This document shows positions 1 to 8,480 of a stretch of 64,000 nucleotides of DNA, in pieces. The DNA is from Aurantimonas marina (GTDB lineage Bacteria > Pseudomonadota > Alphaproteobacteria > Rhizobiales > Rhizobiaceae): positions 1-64,000 of the forward strand of contig NZ_JADDXW010000009.1 of NCBI RefSeq assembly GCF_017183135.1. The letters are read 5' to 3'. Numbering within the stretch: position 1 is the stretch's first letter; each line of letters starts with the position of its first letter. The notes beneath the pieces were generated by a model. That model was not told the DNA's origin and did no database searches. It saw only the letters and a program-made list of their open reading frames with translations. A program made the translations under genes and the position numbers.

Positions 1-1
1 A

Positions 2-148
2 CTCATCGTCGGAGGGACGGCCGCCGCGGCTTTTCAACTCCAGCCTTTCACCGACTTCGCCAGCTTCACCCGCCGCCTCGCCGAGGCGCTTTACGCCGCG
101 CTCGGCATCGACGTGCTGGCAACGCGCCTGCACCTTCAAAAACAGTAG
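2..148 (+). CDS. C-terminal 48 codons of an unidentified protein, cut by the window edge
   Basis: An open frame runs from the first bases of the window to a TAG at 146-148. It reads a small-residue stretch (IVGGTAAAAFQ), then a segment rich in Phe and Arg, and ends LHLQKQ. I do not recognise the family; the visible part has no catalytic motif. The next gene starts 11 bases after the stop on the same strand and belongs to an export operon, so this is probably the preceding cistron of that operon. Codon use matches the neighbours. Confidence 0.5.
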   Translation, partial: LIVGGTAAAAFQLQPFTDFASFTRRLAEALYAALGIDVLATRLHLQKQ

Positions 149-159
149 GAGACCATCCG

Positions 160-762
160 ATGACCTGCAATTCCGGGCTTGTAGGAACCACGCTGTGGGC
201 GATCGTTGCCACGACCGCCGTCACCGCTCCGGCGAATGTCTTCGCCCAGTCCAGTCCCGTCACCCAGCGTGAAACCGCGGTCGCGCCGGAAATCAATCCT
301 CCCGGCGACATCCCCGACGATCAGGTCTTCATCACCTACAAGTCCCCGGGCGGATTCTCGATGCAAGTTCCGGAGGGCTGGTCGCGCAGCGACGCGGCGA
401 ATGGCGTCAGCTTCGCCGATAAATACGGTCGCATCGTCATCGACGTGACCCCGGCGGAACAAGCGCCAACTGCCGCGAGCATCAAGCAGAAGGAGGTCGT
501 CGGCCTTGTCGCTAGCGGTCACGCCGTCGACGTCAAGGATATTCGCACGATGCCGTTGCCGGCCGGGGAGGCAGTCGCGGTCGATTATCTGTCGAATTCC
601 GCGGTGAACCCTGTCACCGACCGCAAGATCCGCCTGGAAAACCGCCGGATCTACTATTTCAGGAATGGCAAGAAAGCAGTCCTGACATTGTCGGCGCCGG
701 CCGGCGCCGACAATGTCGACCAGTGGAAGATGATGGCCGAATCCTTCCGGTGGTCGTCGTGA
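160..762 (+). CDS. Exported periplasmic protein of unknown function, first visible complete gene of an ABC export operon
   Basis: The 200-residue product starts with a probable Sec signal peptide: a short N-region, a hydrophobic stretch (AIVATTAVTAP) and a likely cleavage after VFAQ near residue 30. The mature part contains a YKSPGGFSMQVPEGW segment, which resembles PsbP/DUF1795-type folds that start with a peptide of this kind. I infer a soluble periplasmic protein. It lies directly before an ABC ATPase and an FtsX-type permease; its stop overlaps the GTG start of the ATPase by four bases (GTGA), which suggests translational coupling. It may assist the transporter, for example as a substrate-binding or accessory factor. 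Its last third contains a perfect 34-base palindrome. No enzyme motif was found. Confidence 0.75.
   Translation: MTCNSGLVGTTLWAIVATTAVTAPANVFAQSSPVTQRETAVAPEINPPGDIPDDQVFITYKSPGGFSMQVPEGWSRSDAANGVSFADKYGRIVIDVTPAEQAPTAASIKQKEVVGLVASGHAVDVKDIRTMPLPAGEAVAVDYLSNSAVNPVTDRKIRLENRRIYYFRNGKKAVLTLSAPAGADNVDQWKMMAESFRWSS
684..717. repeat. Perfect 34-bp palindrome inside the end of a coding region
   Basis: Bases 684-700 (GACATTGTCGGCGCCGG) are the exact reverse complement of 701-717, with no spacer. The palindrome encodes part of the last 30 residues of the exported protein and ends about 40 bases before the GTG start of the ABC ATPase. As RNA it would fold into a very stable hairpin. It could act as an intra-operon attenuator or RNase barrier, or be a mobile palindrome remnant; the sequence alone does not decide. 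Confidence 0.9.
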
Positions 763-2153
763 TACTGCTTGATGCCCAAGACCTGTTCCGCTTCTATCAC
801 GTTGGCGATGCGGAGATCCGGGCGCTCAAAGGCGTGAGCCTCAATGTGAGCGCCGGCGAGATCATCGCCCTGACCGGTCCGTCCGGAAGCGGCAAGTCGA
901 CACTGCTTTCGTGTCTGTGCGGCCTCGACGAACCCGACGGCGGAACGGTGGACATCGGCGGTCGGCGGATGACCCGCCGGCCGGAGACCGAGAAGGCAGC
1001 AATCCGGGTGTCCACGCTTGGCATTCTGGCACAACGCGACAATCTGTTCCCGCATCTGACCGTGGCCGAAAACATCGCCTTCGCGTTGTGCCGCCGAAGC
1101 GGCGGCGATCCCGTCGATATCGAGCAGATGCTCCAATCCGTCGCCTTGAGCGAGCGCGCCAACGCCTATCCAGCCACGCTGTCGGGCGGCGAAATTGCGC
1201 GGGCGGGCCTGGCGGTCGCGCTGGCTCTCGAGGCGCCGCTGATCGTTGCGGATGAGCCGACCGCGGAAGTCGACGAGGCGACCGAGCGGATGATCCTCGC
1301 CATTCTGGCCGATAGAAGCCGGCGGGGGAAGGGCGCTTTGATCGCGACCCACAGCCGCGCCGTTGCGGCGATCGCCACGCGAACCCTTCATCTGCGGGAC
1401 GGTCGTCTCGTCGAAAGACCGCTTGTCGAAACGCTCGACGAGGCCGAGCATCTGTTTGAAGACGCGACGCGTCCCATGCTTCGCAACGATCGCGAGACGC
1501 TGATCGAAGCGCGGGGCCTCGGACGGAATTACGATCTGGGCGATCTCACAGTTCACGCCGTGGAAAATGCCGACATCGTGATGCGCCAAGGCGACCGCAT
1601 CGCCGTGACCGGACCATCGGGAAGCGGCAAGTCGACCCTTTTGAAGATGCTGGCCGGAATCGTGCGGCCGTCATCAGGGCTGTTGGCATGGTTTGGTGCC
1701 GGGACCGCCACCGGGCTCCGCCCAGGCCGGATCGGGGTCGTGTTCCAGGAACCCAGCCTGATTCCCTCGCTGACCGTTCGGGAAAACGTGGCATTGCCGC
1801 TGCAACTGGCGGCCCGTTCGTCCCAAGGTCGGGCTCATATGAGCGCCGACGACGCCCTGGCGCTTCTGTCGCTTGCGGACCTGTCGGACAAGTTGCCGGA
1901 CGAAATCTCCGGCGGCCAGATGCAGCGTGTCGCCTTCGCCAGAGCCCTCGTCACCAATCCCGAGATCATCCTGGCCGACGAGCCGACCGGGCAGCTCGAC
2001 CAGCCGACCGGACGAGCGGTGATGGAGGCGGTCCTCGATGCCCTCGGTGAGAATGAGACCGCTCTCCTGCTCACCACCCATGACGAGCGGCTGGCGAGGA
2101 CCATGGCAACGCAATTGCGCATGGACCACGGTCGGCTGGCCGAGGTCGCCTGA
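759..2153 (+). CDS. ABC transporter ATP-binding protein with two fused nucleotide-binding domains
   Basis: This 464-residue protein holds two complete NBDs in tandem. The first has Walker A GPSGSGKST at residues 40-48, signature LSGGEIARA near 141 and Walker B IVADEPTAEVD. The second has Walker A near 285, signature ISGGQMQRV near 383, Walker B ILADEPTGQLD near 405 and a THDE switch His near 440. Both are closest to the LolD/MacB/FtsE class that energises FtsX-type permeases, and such a permease follows 13 bases downstream. The start chosen is GTG 759, which overlaps the upstream stop by four bases. Fusion of two LolD-like NBDs is less common than a homodimer; with one large permease it would give a complete 1:1 transporter. 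The first signature has E instead of the usual Q, so the two ATP sites may not be equal. Confidence 0.88.
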   Translation: MILLDAQDLFRFYHVGDAEIRALKGVSLNVSAGEIIALTGPSGSGKSTLLSCLCGLDEPDGGTVDIGGRRMTRRPETEKAAIRVSTLGILAQRDNLFPHLTVAENIAFALCRRSGGDPVDIEQMLQSVALSERANAYPATLSGGEIARAGLAVALALEAPLIVADEPTAEVDEATERMILAILADRSRRGKGALIATHSRAVAAIATRTLHLRDGRLVERPLVETLDEAEHLFEDATRPMLRNDRETLIEARGLGRNYDLGDLTVHAVENADIVMRQGDRIAVTGPSGSGKSTLLKMLAGIVRPSSGLLAWFGAGTATGLRPGRIGVVFQEPSLIPSLTVRENVALPLQLAARSSQGRAHMSADDALALLSLADLSDKLPDEISGGQMQRVAFARALVTNPEIILADEPTGQLDQPTGRAVMEAVLDALGENETALLLTTHDERLARTMATQLRMDHGRLAEVA

Positions 2154-2166
2154 AAGGATCTCCATC

Positions 2167-4800
2167 ATGTTCGGTCTTTGGATCAAAGGCATTTTCAAGC
2201 GTCGCGCCGTCCAGATCGCGCTGGCCTATTCCGGTGTCGCGCTCGCCACCGCGCTGATCGCGCTGATCGGCGTGTTCTCGGTGATCAGCGCGTCGACGAT
2301 GACCGAGCGCGCCGTCGCTCAAGTCGTGGTCGACTGGCAGGTCCAGCCCAAACCCGGCGCCGACGCGGGATCGGTCAAGACCGCGCTCGAGGCGCTGCCC
2401 ACGGTTCGCGCCGTCACCCAGGTCGGCTATGCGGACGTGCCGGCGCTCCAGGCGACCACCGGCGGGACCGTCCAGACGACGGGTGCCGCGAAAATTCTCG
2501 GCATCGATGCCGGTTACCATGCTGCTTTCCCCGAACAGATGCGGCTTCTCCTCGGGGGCCTGGACGGTCCGCTGCTGGCGCAGCAGACCGCGGCGAACCT
2601 TCATGCCGGTATCGGCGACACCATCCAGATCCAACGGCGGAACGGCGCTCCGAGCGCGATCACCGTCGCCGGTATCGTCGAACTTCCCAATGCCGATGCC
2701 CTGTTCCAATCGATGGGAGCGCCGGCCGGCGCCGGGCCGACGGCGCCCCCGGACAATGTCGTTATCCTGCCGGCGTCGCAATGGTCGGCACTTTTCGCGC
2801 CCGATCCGCCACGGTCGATGATCCAGTTTCACGCCGCCTTCAACCGGGTCACGCTGGCGAGCTATCCCGACACGGCCTTTATCGAGGAAGCGCGACAGGT
2901 CCGTAATTTTGAGGCGTCGGTTGCCGGTCAGGCGCTCGTCGGCGACAATCTCGGCGCTCGTCTGGACGCGGTCCGCGGCGATGCGATCTACGCCCGGGTC
3001 ATCTTCCTGTTTCTCGGTCTGCCGGCGGCTGTGCTCGCCATCCTGCTGACCGTTTCGCTGCTCCTGGCCGACCGCGATCGCAAGAGCCGGAACGAAGCGC
3101 TGCTGCGGATACGCGGCTTCGATCGCTCGACGATACTGCGTTTGATCGCCTCTGAGGAAGCCATCGGAGCGGCTGGGGCCGCTATCGTTGGCTCACTGGC
3201 GGCGTTGATCCTGTCGGCCCTGCAATTCGGGACTGCCTCGCTGTCGTCCTCGGCGCTTGTGTGGATCGCCCTGTCAGGCATTGGCGGTTTCGCCGTCGCG
3301 CTTCTCTGCGGCGTCCTGCCGGCGCTTCGGCGGTTGCGCGGCGAAACCGTGCTGCGCGGACGAACATCCATGAGCCGTGGCCGTGATCCGCTGTGGCAGC
3401 GGCTCTGGCTCGATCTCATCTTCCTGGCCGGAGCCGCGGTGATTTTCCTGCAGTCGGCCAGTTCCAACTATCAGGTCGTGCTGGCGCCGGAGGGCGTGAC
3501 CGCGACCGCCGTCGACTACACCGCGTTCCTGTCGCCGCTGCTGTTCTGGGTCGGGAGTGTGCTGCTGACGATCCGGCTGGCGTCCTGGTGGATCGGCCGT
3601 TCCGCCGGGACCATGGAGGGGATGGCGACTCGGATTGGCCTGGCCAAGGCCACCGCTCCGAGCGTCGCAGCCGGCCTGTCACGGCAGCATCGGCGGACTG
3701 CCGGCGGCATCGCGCTGGTGTCGCTAGCCTTCTCCTTCGCTGTCGCCGCGTCCATCTTCAACCTGACCTACAATGGCCAGACGCGCGTCGACGCGATGCT
3801 GACCAACGGCGCCGATGTGACCGTCACCGGCTCCACCGCGACGCCCGTCGGGCCGATTGTCCAGAAGATCCAGGCGATGCGGGATGTCGCGGCCGCCATC
3901 CCGATGCAGCATCGCTTTGCCTATGTCGGCAACGATCTCCAGGATATCTACGGCATCGATCCAACGCGGATCGGCGAGGCGACGGCAGTCGAGAATGCCT
4001 ATTTCGCCAACCAGGACGCGGCGGCAACGCTGAAAGCGCTGGAAACGACGCCCGACGGGGTTCTTGTCTCCCAGGAGACCGTCAACGACTTCCAGCTGGC
4101 GCTCGGCGACCCGATCAAGTTGCGGCTGCAGGATGCCACGACGCACCAATACAAGGCGGTCCCCTTCAAGTTCGTGGGTGTCGCCCTGGAATTTCCGACC
4201 GCCCCGAAGGATTCCTTCCTCGTCGCCAATGCGAGTTACCTCTCGACTGAGACCGGCTCGCCGGCGCATGAGCTCTTGCTTGTTCGTTCGCTCGGCGACC
4301 CGAAAGCCTTGGCTGCGGCGATCCGCCAAGACCTGGGCTCGACATCAGGCTATACGGTCACCGATCTGGAATCCGCCTTCCACGTCATTGCCTCGAGCCT
4401 GACCGCCGTCGATCTCGGACGGCTCACCACGGTCGAAATCGCCTTCGCGGTCGTCCTGCTGGCCGCCGCGACCGGCCTGATGCTGTTCCTCGGCTTTGCC
4501 GAGCGCAAACGCACTGCCGAAATTCTCGCCGCGCTCGGGGCTTCTGGCGCCGAAATCGGCGGCTTCCTGTGGAGCGAGGCGTTGCTGATCCTGGTGCCGG
4601 GCGCGGTCATCGGCTCGCTGATTGGCGTCGTGGCCGCCGACATGCTGGTGAAGCTTCTGTCCGGCATCTTCGATCCGCCACCGGATGCGCTCTCCTATCC
4701 GCTGATCCAGCTGATCGGCTTCGCCTTGGTCGGCGTCGTGGCGACGGTCGCGGCCGTTCAGATCGCCAGGCTGCGGCTCGCGCGACAGGTGGAAGCCTAG
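2167..4800 (+). CDS. Large FtsX-type ABC transporter permease
   Basis: The product has 877 residues and an ATG start preceded by a GAAAGGA ribosome site. A first membrane helix (about 15-40) is followed by a large extracytoplasmic domain (about 40-275), then helices near 280-305, 335-360 and 370-390, further helices near 425-440 and 475-490, a second N-terminal-type helix near 520, another periplasmic domain and three closing helices near 760-860. This is the duplicated FtsX/MacB-like arrangement of MacB_PCD plus FtsX domains occurring twice. Such permeases do not pump a substrate through a channel in the usual way; they transmit force to periplasmic partners, as in LolCDE or MacB. The neighbour is the tandem-NBD ATPase. 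The substrate (lipoprotein, peptide or toxin) cannot be read from sequence. Confidence 0.87.
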   Translation: MFGLWIKGIFKRRAVQIALAYSGVALATALIALIGVFSVISASTMTERAVAQVVVDWQVQPKPGADAGSVKTALEALPTVRAVTQVGYADVPALQATTGGTVQTTGAAKILGIDAGYHAAFPEQMRLLLGGLDGPLLAQQTAANLHAGIGDTIQIQRRNGAPSAITVAGIVELPNADALFQSMGAPAGAGPTAPPDNVVILPASQWSALFAPDPPRSMIQFHAAFNRVTLASYPDTAFIEEARQVRNFEASVAGQALVGDNLGARLDAVRGDAIYARVIFLFLGLPAAVLAILLTVSLLLADRDRKSRNEALLRIRGFDRSTILRLIASEEAIGAAGAAIVGSLAALILSALQFGTASLSSSALVWIALSGIGGFAVALLCGVLPALRRLRGETVLRGRTSMSRGRDPLWQRLWLDLIFLAGAAVIFLQSASSNYQVVLAPEGVTATAVDYTAFLSPLLFWVGSVLLTIRLASWWIGRSAGTMEGMATRIGLAKATAPSVAAGLSRQHRRTAGGIALVSLAFSFAVAASIFNLTYNGQTRVDAMLTNGADVTVTGSTATPVGPIVQKIQAMRDVAAAIPMQHRFAYVGNDLQDIYGIDPTRIGEATAVENAYFANQDAAATLKALETTPDGVLVSQETVNDFQLALGDPIKLRLQDATTHQYKAVPFKFVGVALEFPTAPKDSFLVANASYLSTETGSPAHELLLVRSLGDPKALAAAIRQDLGSTSGYTVTDLESAFHVIASSLTAVDLGRLTTVEIAFAVVLLAAATGLMLFLGFAERKRTAEILAALGASGAEIGGFLWSEALLILVPGAVIGSLIGVVAADMLVKLLSGIFDPPPDALSYPLIQLIGFALVGVVATVAAVQIARLRLARQVEA

Positions 4801-4801
4801 C

Positions 4802-5182
4802 ATGGATGGATTCCGACCAACCCCGGACTTCCCGCATCCCCGGCATGCCGCCCAGGACGTTTCAAACCCTGACGCCTTCACATCCACAGCGACCAACCAG
4901 TCTCCGTCGACCGTGGCTCGGAAGGTCGGAACCGGCAGGGCCTTCGCTCTTGTGAGCGTTGTCGTTCCAGCACGCAACGAGGCGGCAAATCTGGCCGTAT
5001 TGCTGCGCGAAATCGAGGCAGCTCTCGCCGCTCGCGCCCATGAGATACTCGTCGTCGCCGACGGCTCAACCGACGCGACGGCAGCTACCTTGGTGGAACT
5101 TTTCACCGATGGCCTCGTCGACATTTTTGAGAACGCGAGAACGACGCGTGTCGATCAAGCGGCGGCGTGTCGCGGATTTTGA
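4802..5182 (+). pseudogene. Truncated family 2 glycosyltransferase (N-terminal part only)
   Basis: The ATG lies one base after the permease stop. After a Pro- and Ser-rich leader of about 48 residues, the frame reads a typical GT-A start: SVVVPARNEAANL, then EILVVADGSTDATAATL, where VVADGSTD corresponds to the nucleotide-sugar binding VDDGSxD motif. After about residue 97 the similarity stops and a short unrelated tail follows to a TGA. The family is normally 230-380 residues long, so the DxD acceptor region and all of the C-terminal half are missing. I read it as a decayed or recombined gene, although a 126-residue product could still be made. Confidence 0.65.
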
Positions 5183-5206
5183 CAGTTATTCTAAGGAGGT
5201 CGGCAG

Positions 5207-6238
5207 ATGCAGTTGGGAATGATCGGACTCGGCCGGATGGGGTCCAACATGATCCTCCGACTTTTGCGGGCGAACCACGAATGCGTGGTCTATGACCTGT
5301 CCGAAAAGGCGGTTGCGGCGATGGTCGTCGAAAATGCCATCGGCAGTGGTTCTCTCGAGGAATTCGTCAAGGCGCTGACCAGGCCCCGTGCAATCTGGTT
5401 GATGGTTCCCGCCGGCGTGGTCGACGCAACCATCGAAGAACTACTGCCTCATCTGGAGCACGACGACATCCTGGTCGACGGCGGCAACTCCTACTACATC
5501 GACGATATTCGGCGGGCCAAGGAACTCGCTGACGCCGGCATCCGCTATCTCGACGTTGGTACCAGCGGTGGCGTCTGGGGCCTGGAGCGGGGTTACTGCA
5601 TGATGATCGGCGGTGACCAGGAGTCCGTGGCACAGATGGACCCGATCTTCGCGACGCTCGCGCCCGGCCGGTGCGACATACCCGAGACCCCCGGCCGCAC
5701 GTCGGAAGGAACGTCCGAGAACGGATATCTGCATTGCGGGCCGAGCGGTGCCGGTCATTTCGTCAAGATGGTCCACAACGGCATCGAATACGGCGTGATG
5801 GCCGCCTACGCCGAGGGCTTGGCGATCCTCAAGGCCGCCAATATCGGCAAGAACGCCGGCACGGTGGATGCCGAAACCACGCCGCTTCGCGATCCCGAGC
5901 ACTATCGGTATGATATCGACCTTCCCAACGTGACCGAGGTCTGGCGGCGCGGCAGCGTGATCGCGTCGTGGCTGCTCGATCTCTCCGCCGCTGCCCTTGC
6001 CGAGGATCCCATCCTCGCAGAATTCGAGGGGCGCGTTTCGGATTCGGGCGAAGGGCGTTGGACGGTCAAGGCCGCCGTCGACCTCGGCGTACCGGCGCAC
6101 GTACTGTCCGCGGCGCTTTATGAGCGATTCAGCTCGCGCGGCGAGGCGGATTTTGCCGATAAAGTGCTTTCGGCGATGCGGCACGGCTTTGGCGGACACG
6201 TCGAGAAAGCCGCGAAATCCGTAGACGTCGGGCCATAA
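5207..6238 (+). CDS. gnd: 6-phosphogluconate dehydrogenase, decarboxylating (short type)
   Basis: This enzyme oxidises 6-phosphogluconate to ribulose 5-phosphate and CO2 in the cytoplasm. The N-terminal dinucleotide-binding fold begins at once (MIGLGRMGSNM), followed by the substrate motif LVDGGNSYYIDD near residue 89, the DVGTSGGVWGLERG segment with catalytic neighbours near 120, and FVKMVHNGIEYGVM near 185. At 343 residues it belongs to the short, tetramer-like gnd-related family rather than the 470-residue E. coli type. ATG 5207 is supported by an AAGGAGG ribosome site seven bases upstream. zwf follows, giving the oxidative pentose phosphate branch in reverse order of reaction. The strong ribosome site after the truncated glycosyltransferase suggests it starts its own unit. 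Confidence 0.93.
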   Translation: MQLGMIGLGRMGSNMILRLLRANHECVVYDLSEKAVAAMVVENAIGSGSLEEFVKALTRPRAIWLMVPAGVVDATIEELLPHLEHDDILVDGGNSYYIDDIRRAKELADAGIRYLDVGTSGGVWGLERGYCMMIGGDQESVAQMDPIFATLAPGRCDIPETPGRTSEGTSENGYLHCGPSGAGHFVKMVHNGIEYGVMAAYAEGLAILKAANIGKNAGTVDAETTPLRDPEHYRYDIDLPNVTEVWRRGSVIASWLLDLSAAALAEDPILAEFEGRVSDSGEGRWTVKAAVDLGVPAHVLSAALYERFSSRGEADFADKVLSAMRHGFGGHVEKAAKSVDVGP

Positions 6239-6254
6239 ACGGAGGAACGACAAA

Positions 6255-6341
6255 ATGCCCGCATCCACCGACAAAAGTGTCGCCCGATCTCCGGACAGCG
6301 TATTCAGAACATCATGGAGGCAGCGATGCGGGAGCGACTGA
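6255..6341 (+). CDS. Possible 28-codon leader ORF between gnd and zwf
   Basis: An ATG at 6255 has a GGAGG ribosome site (6241-6245) and opens a 28-residue frame (MPASTDKSVARSPDSVF...) that ends at TGA 6339-6341, 16 bases inside zwf in another frame. The overlap would allow translational coupling with zwf, or this may be the start of a lost gene. There is no recognisable peptide motif and no run of a single amino acid. Confidence 0.25.
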   Translation: MPASTDKSVARSPDSVFRTSWRQRCGSD

Positions 6342-7897
6342 CGCCGATAAGGAGCGTCGAGCGCGAGGACAGCCTGACCGCCACGCCCGAAGCGCCCCCC
6401 TGCGCCATGGTGATCTTCGGCGCCGCTGGCGATCTGACCAGACGGCTGGTGGTGCCGGCGCTCTACAATCTGGTCGTCGCAAAATGCCTTCCCGAAGGGT
6501 TCCGCCTGGTGGGCGTCGATCTAGCCGAAAAGTCCGTCGACGACTGGCGCAGCGGTCTGACCGCCGCGATGGACGGCTTCGTCAAGGGCGGCGGAGGCGA
6601 GTTCCAGCCTGACAAGATCGATCCGGGCTCCTGGAAGTGGCTCACCGGGCGGATGTCCTATCTTCAAGGCGATCTGAACGATCCTGGCACGTTTCAGCGT
6701 CTGGGCGCGCATTTGGACGATCTCGACAAGACGGCTGGAACGGCCGGCAACCACCTGTTCTACCTTGCGGTTGCTGACCGCTTCTTTGGCACGGCTGTGG
6801 ATGGGCTCGGTGCAGCGAACCTGGTGCAAGAGGCGGACGGCCAGTGGCGTCGCGTGGTGATCGAAAAGCCTTTCGGCCACGACTTGGCATCGGCCAAAGC
6901 CCTTAACACCCGGATTCTCAAGACACTCGACGAGAGTCAGATCTACCGCATGGACCATTTTCTCGGCAAGGAAACGGTCCAGAACATCATGGCGCTGCGC
7001 TTCGCCAACGGCCTCTTCGAGCCCTTGTGGAATCGCCAGCACATCGATCACGTCCAGATTACAGCGGCCGAAACGGTCGGCGTCGAAGGTCGGGGAAAAT
7101 TCTACGAAAGGACCGGCGCGCTGCGCGACATGGTCCCGAACCATGTCTTCCAACTGCTCGCAATGACGGCGATGGAGCCGCCGCTGTCTTTCGCCGCCGA
7201 CGCCGTCAGATCCAAGAAGGCGGAAGTGATCGAAGCCATTCGGTCGCTGGATCGGGACACCGCGCTCCGCGACGCGGTGCGCGGTCAATACGGCGCCGGC
7301 GTCGTTCTGGGAGAGGCCGCGAACGCCTATCGCACCGAGCGGGACGTGGCACCGGACTCAGCGGCCGAGACCTACGTCGCGATCAAGCTGGCCATCGACA
7401 ACTGGCGGTGGTCCGGCGTTCCGTTCTACCTGCGCACCGGCAAGTATCTGGCCCGCCGCACGACCGAGATCGCCATCCGCTTCCACCAGGCGCCCTATGC
7501 ACTGTTCCGCAGCACGGATGTCGAGCGGATGAACCCGAACTGGATGGTCCTGCGTATCCAGCCGGACGAGGGAGTGGCATTGGAATTCGCCGCAAAGCAT
7601 CCCGGACCCCGGGTCCGGCTTGAAAACGTCACGATGGATTTCGCCTATGAGACCTTTTTCAAGATGGCCCCCAACACCGGTTACGAGACGCTGATCTATG
7701 ACTGCATGTCGGGCGATGCCTCGTTGTTCCAGCGGGCCGACAACATCGAAGCCGACTGGCAGGCAGTGCAGCCCATCCTCGATGCCTGGGCTGCAACGCC
7801 GCCGGGGGACTTCCCGAACTATGCCGCCGGAGGGACGGGCCCGGCGGCCGCGGACGATCTGCTGGCGCGCGACGGGCACGCTTGGCGGCCACTTTGA
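6326..7897 (+). CDS. zwf: Glucose-6-phosphate 1-dehydrogenase
   Basis: Zwf oxidises glucose 6-phosphate to 6-phosphogluconolactone with NADP or NAD. The N-terminal Rossmann motif is MVIFGAAGDLTRR; the substrate and catalytic segment is RMDHFLGKETVQN with the preceding RVVIEKPFGHD; the C-terminal domain contains VPFYLRTGKYL. The length of about 523 residues fits the family. Two ATG codons compete: 6314 and 6326. I chose 6326 because a TGGAGG site lies five bases upstream, while 6314 has none. The gene follows gnd by 87 bases and a small ORF overlaps its start. No pgl gene for the lactonase step is next to it; downstream sequence is decayed. Confidence 0.95.
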   Translation: MRERLTPIRSVEREDSLTATPEAPPCAMVIFGAAGDLTRRLVVPALYNLVVAKCLPEGFRLVGVDLAEKSVDDWRSGLTAAMDGFVKGGGGEFQPDKIDPGSWKWLTGRMSYLQGDLNDPGTFQRLGAHLDDLDKTAGTAGNHLFYLAVADRFFGTAVDGLGAANLVQEADGQWRRVVIEKPFGHDLASAKALNTRILKTLDESQIYRMDHFLGKETVQNIMALRFANGLFEPLWNRQHIDHVQITAAETVGVEGRGKFYERTGALRDMVPNHVFQLLAMTAMEPPLSFAADAVRSKKAEVIEAIRSLDRDTALRDAVRGQYGAGVVLGEAANAYRTERDVAPDSAAETYVAIKLAIDNWRWSGVPFYLRTGKYLARRTTEIAIRFHQAPYALFRSTDVERMNPNWMVLRIQPDEGVALEFAAKHPGPRVRLENVTMDFAYETFFKMAPNTGYETLIYDCMSGDASLFQRADNIEADWQAVQPILDAWAATPPGDFPNYAAGGTGPAAADDLLARDGHAWRPL

Positions 7898-7943
7898 GAG
7901 GGATCAGCATGGCGGGGAAAACCACAGCGATCGGCGTGGAACA

Positions 7944-8107
7944 ATGACGGGGAAAGACATTCGATTTCTGTCTCGGACATTGATGGGACGCTGGTGGGCG
8001 ACGATAAATCGTTGAGCGCATCTGTCGCCGACGCCGTACGCCGACTTCGGTCCGCCGGCATCGGAATCTCGCAGATCAGCGTTAGACCGGTATGTCTTCA
8101 CTCGTGA
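7944..8107 (+). pseudogene. Frameshifted and truncated HAD-superfamily phosphatase (Cof-type)
   Basis: An ATG at 7944 starts MTGKDIRF. One base appears to be lost near 7968, because the family's next residues, VSDIDGTLVGDDKSL, follow in the next frame from 7970 on, with the nucleophile DxD motif intact. The frame continues VADAVRRLRSAGIGISQISVRP, typical of the first 50 residues of Cof-type sugar-phosphate phosphatases, and then runs into unrelated sequence at about 8090, ending at TGA 8107. The full family is about 270 residues. Both damage types are visible, so this is a dead gene that was once next to zwf, cut by the insertion-sequence remnants that follow. Confidence 0.75.
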
Positions 8108-8400
8108 AACGGCTGGAACTCGCAGGTCCGTTTGGAACGTTCGGACTGTCCGTCGTCCGAACATTTGGCGCAGATTTTTGGCGTCGAATTGAGAAGCCAC
8201 GGCCTTGTCTGGGTATGGCTTCTTGAGTGGCGATCCGGCGGTGCTGCAAGCGCCGATGTTCGATGACCTTCCGCTTGATCCTTTCGCGCTGTTTGATGAT
8301 GGTCGTGGCTCTGCTGGTGTGACGTTGCCCAGGCAATCGTGATAGCGCTGGTGGTTCTAGTGCTCGACGAAGGCCTCGATCTGTCCCTCGCGGTCGGCCG
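8098..8400 (-). pseudogene. Remnant of an IS3-family transposase OrfB, C-terminal part
   Basis: On the minus strand one frame reads IEAFVEH, a stop, then NHQRYHDCLGNVTPAE; this matches the end of the IS3-family DDE integrase domain, where the stop replaces the Tyr in the EHYNHxRYHE motif. A second frame then continues IKQRERIKRKVIEHRRLQHRR, the usual basic C-terminus of these transposases, so there is also a frameshift or small deletion. Catalytic Asp residues are missing because the N-terminal two thirds are absent. This copy cannot transpose. Confidence 0.75.
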
Positions 8401-8480
8401 GCCATCCATTTCTGAAATGGCTGTTTGGAGTTCCCCCGGTTTGATGGACACAATCCGATTTGTGAGAGGAGAGTGTCGCT

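Noticed and set aside
654-1589. Long minus-strand frame opposite the ABC ATPase gene
   Set aside because: Arg- and Gly-rich composition and no motifs; the opposite strand has two full NBDs. It is a shadow, as are many other long frames in this GC-rich DNA.
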